From: Terriglobales bacterium | Lineage (GTDB): Bacteria > Acidobacteriota > Terriglobia > Terriglobales > Acidobacteriaceae | NCBI GenBank assembly: GCA_035567895.1 | Contig: DATMPC010000103.1 | Location: 1 to 64,000, forward strand | Reading direction: 5' to 3' | Length of the DNA: 64,000 nucleotides | Notes under the pieces: generated by a model | The model's input: the letters and a program-made list of their open reading frames with translations, nothing else | The model's database searches: none | What the model was told of the DNA's origin: nothing | Position numbers and translations under genes: made by a program | Shown here: positions 53,601-62,426 of the stretch, in pieces | Layout: each line of letters begins with the position of its first letter | Numbering within the stretch: the first letter of the stretch is position 1

Positions 53601-53727
53601 GCTAGTGCGGGGTAAGCTGACTGTTCTGAGCAAGCCTGGTTCGGGCACGGAGATAGAGCTGACCATTCCCGCCTCCGTTGCGTACATGAAATCGCCAGAG
53701 CCGGCCTCGCAGTACCACCTGCGGTAG
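50656..53727 (+). CDS. Propeller-type sensor histidine kinase; C-terminus altered by a REP element
   Basis: 1023 residues. Signal peptide ILASCLFSLLVCGPARA, Reg_prop blades (D-G-x-L-W-I-G-T repeats to about 660), Y_Y_Y domain (VHFRYKLEGRDADWQDA), membrane helix SLCVIAFLALIAALYRL, HisKA_3 with His811 in ARDLHDTLLQSFQG, HATPase_c (SDDGRGIDPKILAEGGSPRHYGMPGMQERA). Clear paralogue of 58732-61788, strongest in the kinase half. The last codons and stop (Q-Y-H-L-R-stop) lie inside a REP palindrome at 53715-53734. Its regulator is only a fragment (53758-53892), so the kinase is presently an orphan. Confidence 0.95.
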   Translation: MRPTIRRRVPFSRILASCLFSLLVCGPARALDPSRLVSQYGHSAWRIQDGVFSGAPHAITQTADGYLWIGTESGLLRFDGVRFVPWTPPEGKALPNSAIYSLLGTGDGSLWIGTGRGLARWKDGRLVNYQGVVGRINSIIEDRKGALWIARSRSGDATGPLCQVMGTNLRCYGKADGIQVLYGEPLVEDSLGNLWIGGSKGLCRWKPGSSSIYLEKELKQADGLSGVAGLAAAEDGSLWVGITRPGKALGLRQFAKEVSKSYIVPGIDGSSLAVNTLFLDRSNTLWVGTPSQGLFRVHDGRAAHFRSADGLSSDSIEHFYQDREGNLWVVTSKGIDCFRDLRVASFSVREGLSADVVDSVLAAHDGTVWIGNHGGLDLIRQGTLSNITPRDGMPGERVTSLFEDDAGRLWVGVDGGLAVYDHKRFQSIRRPDGSSVGPVVAMTEDTDHNIWAETIGSQPSMVRIRDQQVRDVFPASQIPRASRLAADPQGGIWLGLRSGALARYHNGNFETISVSQKQEVQPIRDLRVDSDGAIWAATNLGLFRWKDGKGNILSSRNGLPCDSINAFVRDNSGSLWLSTECGFVVIADSEIEKWRKQPGSTVKASTLDAYDGAQPAAAPFSPPASKSVDGRLWFANESIVQMIDPSHLAGNTIPPPVHIEQIVADGKNYSPRENVRLPPHTRDLEIDFTALSFVVPQKVHFRYKLEGRDADWQDAQTRRQAFYNDLPPANYKFRVIACNNDGVWNEDGAFLDFSVVPAYYQTTWFRSLCVIAFLALIAALYRLRLRQVARQFNMRLEERVGERIRVARDLHDTLLQSFQGLLMKYEAATDLLPDNATEARKLFESTTEQARKAIIEGRDAVYGLRSSTIVTNELARAISAVGEELAAIQSDGNRSEFRVLVEGASKDIVPLIRDEIYRIGCEAVRNAFKHAHARGIELELCYDQRKFRLRVSDDGRGIDPKILAEGGSPRHYGMPGMQERARLVRGKLTVLSKPGSGTEIELTIPASVAYMKSPEPASQYHLR

Positions 53728-53760
53728 CGAGTGGGTCGGACCGATGCGTCCTAGCATCGG
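53715..53760. repeat. REP palindrome pair at the kinase stop codon
   Basis: First stem CCACCTGC-GGTA-GCGAGTGG (53715-53734, one mismatch against the GCGGGTGG consensus), then CCGATGC-GTCCTA-GCATCGG (53741-53760). Both stems recur near 57.9 kb beside the transposase relic. Confidence 0.85.
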
Positions 53761-53892
53761 CCCCCAATACAATTCGGATTCTTGCGGTTGACGATCATCC
53801 CCTGTTCCGAAATGGGATAGCCGCCCTTCTCGCTGGCCAGCCGGACATGAGTCTGGTTGCAATGGACGGGAAGCGATTCAGCAGTTCCGCGT
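53758..53892 (+). pseudogene. Truncated, frameshifted NarL-type response regulator
   Basis: About 135 bp match the 5' end of the regulator at 61788-62426 (IRILAVDDHPLFRNGIAALLA, QPDM). A C insertion near 53763 breaks the start and a 10-bp deletion near 53860 (between CTGGTTG and GGACG) breaks the frame; homology stops near 53892, before the phospho-acceptor Asp. It lies directly after the kinase it once served. Confidence 0.85.
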
Positions 53893-54564
53893 CTGCGGCC
53901 ACAGGCGTGCAATGCACTAATGTCTCGAATTCACTTTGAAACTGTCATCCCTCGGGCCGCCGCGTGAATGTGAATGTGCCTCCCGAGTTGAACGCGGCCC
54001 GGGGGATCTGCTGTGCTTCCCAGCGAATTTGAGTAGAGCAACGGATTACGCTTGAACTCACCTTAATTCACTGGTGTTCGCGGAACAGCGAATTTATCAG
54101 CGAATCTAACAGTGAATTTTTCTAAAAACGGCCGGCGAGCAACGGACGGTTCCCCCCAACCGCCTGCTGTGTCTTGGATTTACGGAGAACTGCGATTTTT
54201 TCCGCCACAAGGAACAGTGAATAACAGTGAATAAGCAGTGAATTCGGAAATTCGCGATCCGTTGCTCGCACCCACGTCGCGGTGATTGCGACGAGCAATC
54301 ACCCCTAACCCGCGAGTTTCAAAATGAAATTTTCGTTGACTTGCAATCTTGACTCGTGGTACCACCGAACCATGTTCGGTGCTGAGGGAAGGGCGCTGGA
54401 CATTGCGAAAGCAGAGCGCGACGGCCATCGACTCCCTCTATCCTTGTGCCCTACTCGCAGCAATCAAGTCCGGCACATCTCGGAAGACTCTTCGTCCGCC
54501 GCGGCGGCGCTCAGAATGACAGTCTTGCACGTGTGACTTCTTCAGAAAGTCTAAATGGCCGTGC
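53893..54564. repeat. Intergenic repeats: GGATGACAG-type element and AACAGTGAAT cluster
   Basis: ACTGTCATCCCTCGGGCCGCCGCG (53942 on) and its partner GCGGCCCGGGGGATCTGCTGT form a dispersed element like that at 62.55 kb. From 54065 to 54245 there are many ATTCACTG, AACAGTGAAT and CAGCGAAT words. AGAATGACAGTCTTGCACG at 54512 is another fragment. No gene seen. Confidence 0.7.
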
Positions 54565-57500
54565 TCAGAACTGCAGCTTAAGCGCCAACTGGATCGAGCG
54601 TGGGCCGCCGATCTGGTAGAGAGGGTTGAGGCCTCCGCTCTGGCCGCCGCTTCCGAGGAAGCTGTTCAGCATCTGGGTTGATTGTCCAAATTGAGGAGAG
54701 GTCATAAAGCTGATGGGACTTCCAAAATTTGGGTGGTTGAAGATGTTGAAGAAATCCGATCGCGCCTGAAGAGATAGCCGCTCGGTAAACCGGAACTGCC
54801 GGCGCAGCGTCAAGTCCCACTGTGTCGCGCCGAAGCCGCGAAGCGCGTTACGTCCCAGATTTCCTTGCGCCGTAGCCGGAGTAGCGAACACCGCCTTATT
54901 GATAACCTTGCCTCCCGGCGCGTTGGGACTATTGAGATAGAAGGGCACACCCGGAACCACATCCGGACGCTGCACGCTGTTGATTCCGGATAGAGCACTT
55001 TCCAGAGCTCCGAAAGGATTGATTCCCGTTACGACATTCACCGGAGGAGCACTTCGCGCGTAGATGATCGAATCCGTAGACCAGCTTCCAAAGATTTGTT
55101 TTAGGATCCCACTCTCTGGTCCCGGAATGTCGTAGGAAACAGCGGCCGAGAAAGTGTGGCGTATGTCGTAGTCAGACGAGGCGCGTTCCGATGCCGGTGT
55201 TGTTTTGCTCAGCGGTATGTTCTGGAAATTGCCATCCGCGGAGACGTCGTCGATGGAGTGTGACCAGGTATAGGAAACGAGCGTCTGCAGGCCGTGCGAT
55301 AACCGGTGACGAAATTGCTCTTGAAGCGCGTTGTAACTGGAGGTTCCGGCATTGCTGAGCACATCAAACTCACCGGTAGCGACGTTCGGATTCGGGGCAA
55401 AGTAGATGTCATGTCGCATCAGTTTGCGGCCGCCGGCGCCCACGTACGTGAGACTTAGAACATTGGATCCCCCGAAATTCTCTTCGACTGCCGCGTTCCA
55501 TTCGTACGTCCTTGGCAACTCATGATTCGGATCTACCACCTCGAGGAATCCCGCTGGCGGCGAGGTAGTGAACGGCGGTGGAGCCGCGCTGGCGGCGCTT
55601 ATCGGGAATGAAACGTTGGCAATCGTCTTCGACAGAGCGTACGGAAACGCACTGGATCCATTTGCCACCTGGGAATATCCGAGATCGTAAAAAATCCCAC
55701 CGCCGGCCCTGACCACAAGGTTTGGAAGAGCTTGCCACGCAATCCCGAGCCGGGGCGCGAAGTCGTCTTTCTGCGCACTCCACAATGGCGTGCCCGGCGG
55801 CGCGAGCGCCATGGTGGAAAAATTGTTTACCTGATTCACCGTGAAAGGAAGGGTTCCATTGGGAGAGGATGGTGCATCGTTGTACTCCCAGCGCACGCCG
55901 TATGTGACAGTTAGCTTCGGAGTTACCTTCCACGTGTCTTGCGCATAGAGGCTCCAATTCGGGAACACCAGTGTAGAAGGCGTCCGGGCGGCTATGAATG
56001 CTTGAGGTGCCTTGTTGGCGAGAACGTTCGCAAGAGACCGATAGAGATACTGGAGCTGATACGGAGCCGTGTTTTCTTCCGGGCGCAAACGACGATAATC
56101 CACTCCAAACTTCAGCTCGTGCGCAGCAATAGTGTGAGTAACGGAGTCGGCTACGTTGATCTGCTGTATCAAGTTCGTTCCGAGCTCGCCGTCTTCGAAT
56201 CTGAGACCGAAGGGATTCGTATCGCCGAGAAATAAAAACAGTGCGTTCTGTAGAGAATTCCCTAAAGGAAACAGCACTGAAGGGGATAGAGGGACTCCCC
56301 CGCCAAAATTATCAAGGGAGTAAGAGCTCTGAGCTCTGCTTCGGCTGTAGTTGAAGCGGACCTCGTTTGTGAGCCGCGGGGTGAACACCTGGTTGCTGCC
56401 GAATGTAGCGGTTTGCGTGTGGTAGTCGGTATGCAAGACGGTGTTGTAAGCCAACTGTTGCGATGGAGTGGACGATCGCTGGTCTGAGTTCGAGGGTGCG
56501 TCGCTGTACCTTCCAAACACCGTCACTTTGCTTGATAGCAAGTAGTCGATGCGGCCACTATAAGAATCGAGAGTGGACGGATCGGAATAGGTCGCAACAA
56601 ATGCGGCTGTGCCATTGCCAAGGTCTGGGCCGTTCGGTTTTGGGAATCCATTCATGAGCGGCTGCACCGCTGCCGGCGCGCTCTGGATGGTTGCCAGCGT
56701 GGGAACATAGGTGTTCGCTACCTTGGGCTGGCGCATTCTCAGGCCTTCATAAGAGCCGAAAAAGAAAAGCTTGTCTTTGATGATGGGGCCGCCAAACACG
56801 CCGCCGAAGTCGTTCTGCCGCAATGCCGCTTTCTTCAGGCCTTTGTTGTTGGCGAACCAGTCGTTGGCGTCGAGCACGTCGTTGCGGAAGTATTCGAAAG
56901 CGGTGCCATGGTAGCCATTGGTGCCGGACCTGGTAACTACGGAAACCTGGGCGCCGGGAGCTCGCCCGAATTCAGGAGCAAACGTCGATGTCTGAATTCG
57001 GAATTCCTGCAGAGCATCGAGCGATACCAGGTTGCTCATGCCCCCAAAGGCGCTCGTCGCCGGAAGCTGTCCTGCACCCCCCTGGCCCAGATTGGAACCG
57101 CTGGTTCCCAGATTCGCAGCCACTCCATCCACCATGAAGTAATTGGCATCGGGCCGCTGCCCGTTCACGCTGAATTGCCCCTGCTCCTGGAAATTTGAGG
57201 GAGTCAGCACGACACCGGGTGTCAGATCAAGCAGCGAGCTGAAGCTGCGACCGTTCAGCGGCAGGTTCTCCACCAAACGGCGGTCGATCAGAGTACTCAC
57301 CGCCGCCGACTCCGTGTTCACCAGAGGCGCGCCACCTTCCACGGTAACGCTATCGGAGGCGACGCCTACCGGCATCTCGAAGTCGATTTCGAGAGTGTCC
57401 TGCACATGAAGAGTTACATCGGGCTTGATTAACTTCCTGAAGCCCGCCTTTTCCACCTCGAGGCGATAGCCGGCGGGGGGAAGGTTCGTTAAGTAGTATG

Positions 57501-57693
57501 CGCCCGATTTATTGCTCGTCGTTTCGTAATGGGAATTGGTGCCGGCGCTCACCGCAGTGATTCTCGCCCCGGCGATCAGCGCCTTCGTGGGATCGGTTAT
57601 GTGGCCCGAGAGCGAGGCATTCGTAGATTGCGCGCGAAGCATGCACCCCAGCGCGGTAACGAATAAGAGCGTTAGGGTGAAACTTCGGAGCAT
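54565..57693 (-). CDS. TonB-dependent receptor, Oar-like, with carboxypeptidase-regulatory N-terminus
   Basis: 1042-residue outer-membrane protein. Signal peptide LTLLFVTALGCMLRAQ; carboxypeptidase-regulatory-like beta-sandwich (about 25-110: ASLSGHITDPTKALIAGARITAVSAGT, YYLTNLPPAGYRLEVEKAGF); plug domain (about 125-235: LVNTESAAVSTLIDRRLVENLPLNGRSFSSLLDLTPGV); the rest is a 22-strand-type barrel ending in the aromatic IQLALKLQF. This layout is typical of Acidobacteria, which carry many copies and use them for import of large or oligomeric substrates. The ATG has AGGTG upstream. It lies between two propeller kinases, suggesting that they sense its substrate. Confidence 0.95.
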   Translation of the reverse strand: MLRSFTLTLLFVTALGCMLRAQSTNASLSGHITDPTKALIAGARITAVSAGTNSHYETTSNKSGAYYLTNLPPAGYRLEVEKAGFRKLIKPDVTLHVQDTLEIDFEMPVGVASDSVTVEGGAPLVNTESAAVSTLIDRRLVENLPLNGRSFSSLLDLTPGVVLTPSNFQEQGQFSVNGQRPDANYFMVDGVAANLGTSGSNLGQGGAGQLPATSAFGGMSNLVSLDALQEFRIQTSTFAPEFGRAPGAQVSVVTRSGTNGYHGTAFEYFRNDVLDANDWFANNKGLKKAALRQNDFGGVFGGPIIKDKLFFFGSYEGLRMRQPKVANTYVPTLATIQSAPAAVQPLMNGFPKPNGPDLGNGTAAFVATYSDPSTLDSYSGRIDYLLSSKVTVFGRYSDAPSNSDQRSSTPSQQLAYNTVLHTDYHTQTATFGSNQVFTPRLTNEVRFNYSRSRAQSSYSLDNFGGGVPLSPSVLFPLGNSLQNALFLFLGDTNPFGLRFEDGELGTNLIQQINVADSVTHTIAAHELKFGVDYRRLRPEENTAPYQLQYLYRSLANVLANKAPQAFIAARTPSTLVFPNWSLYAQDTWKVTPKLTVTYGVRWEYNDAPSSPNGTLPFTVNQVNNFSTMALAPPGTPLWSAQKDDFAPRLGIAWQALPNLVVRAGGGIFYDLGYSQVANGSSAFPYALSKTIANVSFPISAASAAPPPFTTSPPAGFLEVVDPNHELPRTYEWNAAVEENFGGSNVLSLTYVGAGGRKLMRHDIYFAPNPNVATGEFDVLSNAGTSSYNALQEQFRHRLSHGLQTLVSYTWSHSIDDVSADGNFQNIPLSKTTPASERASSDYDIRHTFSAAVSYDIPGPESGILKQIFGSWSTDSIIYARSAPPVNVVTGINPFGALESALSGINSVQRPDVVPGVPFYLNSPNAPGGKVINKAVFATPATAQGNLGRNALRGFGATQWDLTLRRQFRFTERLSLQARSDFFNIFNHPNFGSPISFMTSPQFGQSTQMLNSFLGSGGQSGGLNPLYQIGGPRSIQLALKLQF

Positions 57694-57823
57694 GATTCAC
57701 ACCTGTAGTGATGATTGGGCTACGAGGCTACTTCTGCAGCCTCGGCGGGTCAATACCCACATCTGGTTTCATCCTGATCCCCTGAACGAGGTATGCGGTT
57801 GGGATGAGCGGGACTCGCGGTAC

Positions 57824-57868
57824 CACCTGCGGTAGCGGGTAGGCGGTGCTGGGCGGCCGAGCCCAGCG
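57824..57868 (+). repeat. REP palindrome pair
   Basis: CCACCTGC-GGTA-GCGGGTAG (57824-57843), then GCTGGGC-GGCCGA-GCCCAGC (57849-57868). Same 5' flank GGTA as other copies. Confidence 0.8.
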
Positions 57869-57905
57869 TCGGTGTCAGGGGGCGTGGAGCGACCGCAGAT
57901 GTGAT

Positions 57906-57954
57906 CGGACCGATGCTAGACGCATCGGTCCGACCCACCCGCTACCGCAGGTGG
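57906..57954 (-). repeat. REP palindrome pair, inverted orientation
   Basis: An 11-bp stem CGGACCGATGC/GCATCGGTCCG (57906-57932, loop TAGAC) and CCACCCGC-TACC-GCAGGTGG (57935-57954), a perfect 8-bp stem. It is inverted relative to the copy at 57824, so the two make a BIME-like pair. Confidence 0.85.
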
Positions 57955-57998
57955 TACCCTGACTGCCGCCCATCCGCCCTGACGCACCGCCCACACGC

Positions 57999-58476
57999 TT
58001 AGTCCTGCCGGTTCATTACGTAGTCTATTGCTTGTTGGACGCCCTGCTCGCTCCATAGGTATCGTCTGCTTCCATGGTCTGACCAGGGACTGTGTGGGCT
58101 CTTCCAATACCCTTGTTCTCGCAGTGTTCGAGTGGCATTGGATTTCAGGGCGTTGAGTACCAATTCGGGACGAGTGCCATTACAGGAAACCACTGCATGT
58201 ACATGGTTGGTCCTGACATTGACCGCGAGCGGGTTCCACTGGCGTATCATGCAGGTGTTCCGGATGGCTCGCTCGACGAGGTTCCGCTGCTCGATGCTAA
58301 GTGCGACCGGCGGTTGCTTCATGAGACGTTGATCTTGCCTCCGCCAATCCTCGTCTTGCGGCAGAAACGGTGAACCGTATTGGTTATGAAGCCGGTCAGT
58401 TGATCCACGCTCATCACCATGCAGTGCCATAACAACGGAAGCTGATGAAGTAAGCCAGAGCTGGAACATCAACCAT
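57999..58476 (-). pseudogene. REP-associated tyrosine transposase (RAYT, Y1/HUH), frameshifted
   Basis: The C-terminal 140 residues (ALHGDERGS..., VRTNHVHAVVSCN, LKSNATRTLREQG, SPWSDHGSRRYLW, AIDYVMNRQ) are a Y1 transposase with the HVH metal motif and the expected downstream helix. The N-terminal strand is in another frame: from the ATG at 58476 reads MVDVPALAYFISFRCYGTA, then a stop. The junction lacks about 5 bp near 58426, where the family has C-Y-G-T-W-L-H-G-D-E. REP copies flank it on both sides. The long minus frame to 58889 upstream is not coding. Confidence 0.75.
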
Positions 58477-58522
58477 AGCGCGCAGAGTGTATCAGGAGTG
58501 CAGGACCTGCGCGCTCGCGGTA

Positions 58523-58603
58523 CCACCTGCAGTAGCTCGTGAGTCCGGTCGTCGCCGTACGCGACCAGCCGGTGTTCACGGTACCACCTGCTATAGCGGG
58601 TGG
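58523..58603 (+). repeat. Two further REP copies
   Basis: CCACCTGC-AGTA-GCTCGTGA (58523-58542, degenerate) and CCACCTGC-TATA-GCGGGTGG (58584-58603, perfect stem). Both have the GGTA 5' flank. Confidence 0.75.
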
Positions 58604-58731
58604 GTCGGTTGGGAGAAAAACAGCACCTTGCTGAGCCCTTAAAGCCAAGCACTTCAGGCCACCTTGATGCCGCCTTCCGCCAGAAGGAATCCGGCAGTGG
58701 CCACAAGCAAATGCGATAAGATGACGCCGCT

Positions 58732-61700
58732 GTGGCAATCGCGCACCGACGAGTACGAGAAGTTGTCGCACTAGGCATTGTGCTGGCCGGAGTGCTGCGC
58801 GCCTTCGCATTAGATCCATCGCTCGACGTCAGCCAATACGCGCACACTGCCTGGAAGGTGCGAGACGGCTTCACCAAAGGCCAGATCACTTCGCTTGCGC
58901 AAACTTCTGATGGCTATCTGTGGTTGGGCACGGAATTCGGCCTCATGCGCTTTGACGGCGCGCGTGCCGTCCTGTGGCAGCCGCCAGCAGGTCAACTGCC
59001 AGGCAATTACATCGGAGCGCTGCTGGTTTCCCGCGACGACACCCTTTGGATTGGCACATTGAAGGGGCTCGCGAGCTGGAAAAACGGCAAGCTGACCACC
59101 TATCCCGAGCTGTCTGAGGAGAATGTAGGCGCATTGCTCGAAGACCGCGAGGGCACAGTTTGGGTCGGCACTATCTCGACTCTGGGGGCTGGTGGCAGGC
59201 TCTGCGCCATCCGGAACGGGAGCTTGCAGTGCCACGGCGAAGACGGCAGCTTGGGACCTGGAGTTATGGACTTGTTTGAGGACTCCAAGGGAAACCTCTG
59301 GGTGGGAGCGCAGAACGGGTTCTGGCGGTGGAAGCCTGGCACGTCGGAATTCTTCTCGGTGCCCGGAGAGCTGGATGGTGTCCGGTTTGGAGGAGATGAC
59401 GATGGCGCACTGATCATTGGCGGTTTGACTGGACTAAAGCGCTTCAAGGGTGGCCACATTGAGCCATTTACTGTCTCTGGTCTTGTCCAGCCGTTCTCTG
59501 TCAGGCGAATGCTGCGCGACCGCGACGGAGCTTTGTGGATCGGCACCGCTGAAAGTGGAATTGTTCACGTGCATCAGGGAAAGGAAGATGTCTTTTCCCA
59601 AGCCGATACGCTTACCGGTAACAACCCGGGACACCTTATAGAGGATCGAGAAGGGAATGTTTGGGTCTCCACTCTCGACGGTCTCGACCGGTTTCGGCCT
59701 TACAGTATTCCCACCATTTCTGTGAAACAGGGGCTCTCGAATTCCGCGGCATGGACCGTTCTCGCGGCGAAAGACAGCAGCGTTTGGATCGGGACTTACA
59801 ATGCACTGAACAGGTGGGAGCGCGGACAAATCACTGTGTTCGGCCGCCACATCGGCTCTCAGAATTCTGACGGGAAACCCATTGGACTCATGCCCACCTC
59901 TCTGTTTCAAGACAGCGAGGGGCGGGTATGGGTCGCAACCACTCACGAATTCGGATACCTGGAGAATGACCGGTTTGTCCCGGTGACTGCACTTCCGGGC
60001 GGATACGTGAATTCTATAGCGGAAGTTCCGGCGGGACACCTGTGGGTTGCGTACCAGGACGCAGGTCTCTTTCATCTATTCCAGGGAAGAGTAGTCCAAC
60101 GGATTCCCTGGGCTGGCTTTGGACACAAAGACCCCGTCAAGGTCTTGGTCGCTGATCCTTCGCAAAATGGCCTGTGGCTCGGCTTTTATCAAGGCGGAGT
60201 GGCCTACTTCGCAGACGGACGTATTCGTGAGTACTACTCCAGCGGCAACGGCCTTGGAGAAGGAATCGTCAACGACCTTCGCTTTGGGCCACGCGGCGCG
60301 CTTTGGGTCGCGACCGAAAGCGGGCTTAGCCGGATTAAGGATGGCAAAGTCGCAACCCTTACGAGCAAGAATGGGCTGCCCTGCGATTCGGTCCTCTGGA
60401 TGATGGAGGATGACGACCATGCCTTTTGGCTCTTGATGCCGTGCGGCCTCGTGCGCCTTACCAAATCGGAACTGGACGCATGGGTTGGCGATCCCAACAA
60501 AATCCTGAGTACTACGGTGTTCGATAATTCTGACGGGGTCCGGACTCGTGCCCGCGCTGGAGGATTTACGCCGCATGTGGCTAAGTCTCAGGATGGGAAA
60601 ATACGGTTCGCCGCCTGGGACGGTGTCAGCGTCATTGATCCGCACCACCTCTCTTTCAACAAACTTCCGCCGCCAGTGCACGTCGAGGAAATCATCGCCG
60701 ATGGCAAGACCTACGACGCCACAGACGGTTTGCGTCTGCCTCCCCTCGTACGCGATCTGGAGATTCATTACACCGCGCTCAGCCTCGTTGCGCCCGATAA
60801 GATCCGTTTCCGATTCAAGCTCGAAGGACAGGATAAGGACTGGAGAGAGGTGGTCAACCGACGTCGCGTGGAATACTCGAATCTTCCTCCTCGCAACTAC
60901 CGCTTCCGCGTGAGCGCGAGCAATAACAGCGGCGTGTGGAACGAGGCCGGCACGTTCCTGGATTTCTCTGTCGCCCCCGCTTACTACCAGACCATCTGGT
61001 TCCGTTCAGTGTGCGTGATCGCCTTCCTCGGTTTGCTCGCCGCGCTCTATGAACTGCGGCTAAGGCAAGTGGCGCGGCAGTTCAATATGCGTCTGGAAGA
61101 GCGCGTGAACGAGCGCATACGCATTGCGCGCGATCTGCACGATACCCTGCTGCAAAGTTTTCAAGGCGTGCTGCTGAAGTTTCACGCCGTAACGTACCTG
61201 CTGCCGGATCGCGCTGCCGAGGCCCAGAAGAATCTTGAGGCCGTGATCGAGCAGGCCAGGGCAGCGATCACCGAGGGGCGGGATGCGGTGCAGGGGTTGC
61301 GCTCGTCCGCGCTTGTCACTAACGACCTTGCGGGTGCGATCACCGCGCTCGGAGAAGAACTCGCTGCCTGTCAAACCGATCAGAATTCTCCCGACTGTCG
61401 CGTGCATGTGGAGGGCGCAGCCCGGAATCTTGCTCCGATCCTCTGCGACGAGGTCTACCGTATTGCGGGCGAGGCATTGCGCAATGCATTTCGACATGCA
61501 CACGCGACGCGGATCGAAGTGGAAATCCGGTATGACCGGCGGCAGTTTCGCGTGCGGGTTCGAGACAACGGCAAGGGCATTGACTCGAAGATTCTTGGTG
61601 GAGACGGGCGCGCCGGACACTACGGCCTGCCCGGCATGCACGAGCGCGCCAAGCTCGTAGGAGGCAGGCTGGCGGTCTGGAGCGAAGTCGATTCCGGTAC

Positions 61701-61788
61701 CGAGCTCGAGCTGACGATTCCCGCCTCCGTTGCCTACGCCAAGTCAGCCGCTGGCAGCCCGTCGGTCCCCGTGGGAAAAGGCGCTTGA
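58732..61788 (+). CDS. Propeller-type sensor histidine kinase
   Basis: 1018 residues from a GTG at 58732. Signal peptide (VVALGIVLAGVLRAFA), Reg_prop blades to about 650, Y_Y_Y (IRFRFKLEGQDKDWREV), membrane helix SVCVIAFLGLLAALYEL, HisKA_3 with His803 in ARDLHDTLLQSFQG and HATPase_c (RDNGKGIDSKILGGDGRAGHYGLPGMHERA). Paralogue of 50656-53727. The stop overlaps the ATG of the regulator at 61788 (TGATG), a classical coupled kinase/regulator pair. Likely ligand: an extracytoplasmic carbohydrate, by analogy only. Confidence 0.95.
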   Translation: MAIAHRRVREVVALGIVLAGVLRAFALDPSLDVSQYAHTAWKVRDGFTKGQITSLAQTSDGYLWLGTEFGLMRFDGARAVLWQPPAGQLPGNYIGALLVSRDDTLWIGTLKGLASWKNGKLTTYPELSEENVGALLEDREGTVWVGTISTLGAGGRLCAIRNGSLQCHGEDGSLGPGVMDLFEDSKGNLWVGAQNGFWRWKPGTSEFFSVPGELDGVRFGGDDDGALIIGGLTGLKRFKGGHIEPFTVSGLVQPFSVRRMLRDRDGALWIGTAESGIVHVHQGKEDVFSQADTLTGNNPGHLIEDREGNVWVSTLDGLDRFRPYSIPTISVKQGLSNSAAWTVLAAKDSSVWIGTYNALNRWERGQITVFGRHIGSQNSDGKPIGLMPTSLFQDSEGRVWVATTHEFGYLENDRFVPVTALPGGYVNSIAEVPAGHLWVAYQDAGLFHLFQGRVVQRIPWAGFGHKDPVKVLVADPSQNGLWLGFYQGGVAYFADGRIREYYSSGNGLGEGIVNDLRFGPRGALWVATESGLSRIKDGKVATLTSKNGLPCDSVLWMMEDDDHAFWLLMPCGLVRLTKSELDAWVGDPNKILSTTVFDNSDGVRTRARAGGFTPHVAKSQDGKIRFAAWDGVSVIDPHHLSFNKLPPPVHVEEIIADGKTYDATDGLRLPPLVRDLEIHYTALSLVAPDKIRFRFKLEGQDKDWREVVNRRRVEYSNLPPRNYRFRVSASNNSGVWNEAGTFLDFSVAPAYYQTIWFRSVCVIAFLGLLAALYELRLRQVARQFNMRLEERVNERIRIARDLHDTLLQSFQGVLLKFHAVTYLLPDRAAEAQKNLEAVIEQARAAITEGRDAVQGLRSSALVTNDLAGAITALGEELAACQTDQNSPDCRVHVEGAARNLAPILCDEVYRIAGEALRNAFRHAHATRIEVEIRYDRRQFRVRVRDNGKGIDSKILGGDGRAGHYGLPGMHERAKLVGGRLAVWSEVDSGTELELTIPASVAYAKSAAGSPSVPVGKGA

Positions 61789-62426
61789 TGAGCCATGAGC
61801 GCGGCCCCAATCCAATTCGGATTCTTGCGGTTGACGATCACCCTCTGTTCCGAAATGGGATCGCCGCCCTTCTCGCCAGCCAGCCGGACATGAATCTGGT
61901 TGGCGAAGCTTCCAACGGACGAGAAGCGATTCAGCAGTTCCGCGCGCAACACCCCGACATCACTCTCATGGACTTGCAGATGCCTGAGATGAATGGCCTT
62001 GATGCAATCATCGCCATTCGCCGAGAATTTCCCGAAGCGCGGATCATCGTATTGACCACTTACAAAGGGGATGTTCAGGTGCTGCGAGCCATGAAGCTCG
62101 GCGCTCGGGCTTACCTGCTGAAGAGTCTGCTGGATAAGGAACTCCTGAACACCATCCGCGCCGTTCATGCCGGAAAAACGACGCTTTCCGCCGAGGCCTC
62201 TGATGAGCTTGCCGAGCATGCCGGCGATGAGGCGCTGACGCCGGCGGAGGTCGACGTACTCAAGCTGATTGCCGCCGGGAATGCCAATAAGCAGATTGCC
62301 GCGCAGCTCTCGGTCACGGAAGAAACCGTTAAGGGACGAGTCAAGAACATCCTCTCCAAATTGGGCGCAAACGATCGAACTCACGCCGCGATGATTGGAC
62401 TGAAGCGCGGAATTATCGAATTCTAG
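61788..62426 (+). CDS. NarL/FixJ-family response regulator
   Basis: 212 residues from the ATG at 61788. Receiver with D16-D17 (AVDDHP), phospho-acceptor Asp62 in TLMDLQMPE, T in VLTTYKG and K in LLKSLL; HTH at about 150-205 (LTPAEVDVLKLIAAGNANKQIAAQLSVTEETVKGRVKNILSKLG). It shares a TGATG junction with the kinase before it. A broken copy of its 5' end lies at 53758. Confidence 0.95.
   Translation: MSHERGPNPIRILAVDDHPLFRNGIAALLASQPDMNLVGEASNGREAIQQFRAQHPDITLMDLQMPEMNGLDAIIAIRREFPEARIIVLTTYKGDVQVLRAMKLGARAYLLKSLLDKELLNTIRAVHAGKTTLSAEASDELAEHAGDEALTPAEVDVLKLIAAGNANKQIAAQLSVTEETVKGRVKNILSKLGANDRTHAAMIGLKRGIIEF

Noticed and set aside
53727-54564. A hidden gene in the 836-bp gap after the first propeller kinase
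   Set aside because: Both strands hold only the regulator fragment and repeats.
58477-58889. N-terminal part of the long minus-strand frame ending at 57999
   Set aside because: It crosses REP elements and the start of the kinase gene, has random Arg/Ser/Pro composition, and the transposase N-terminus is in another frame.
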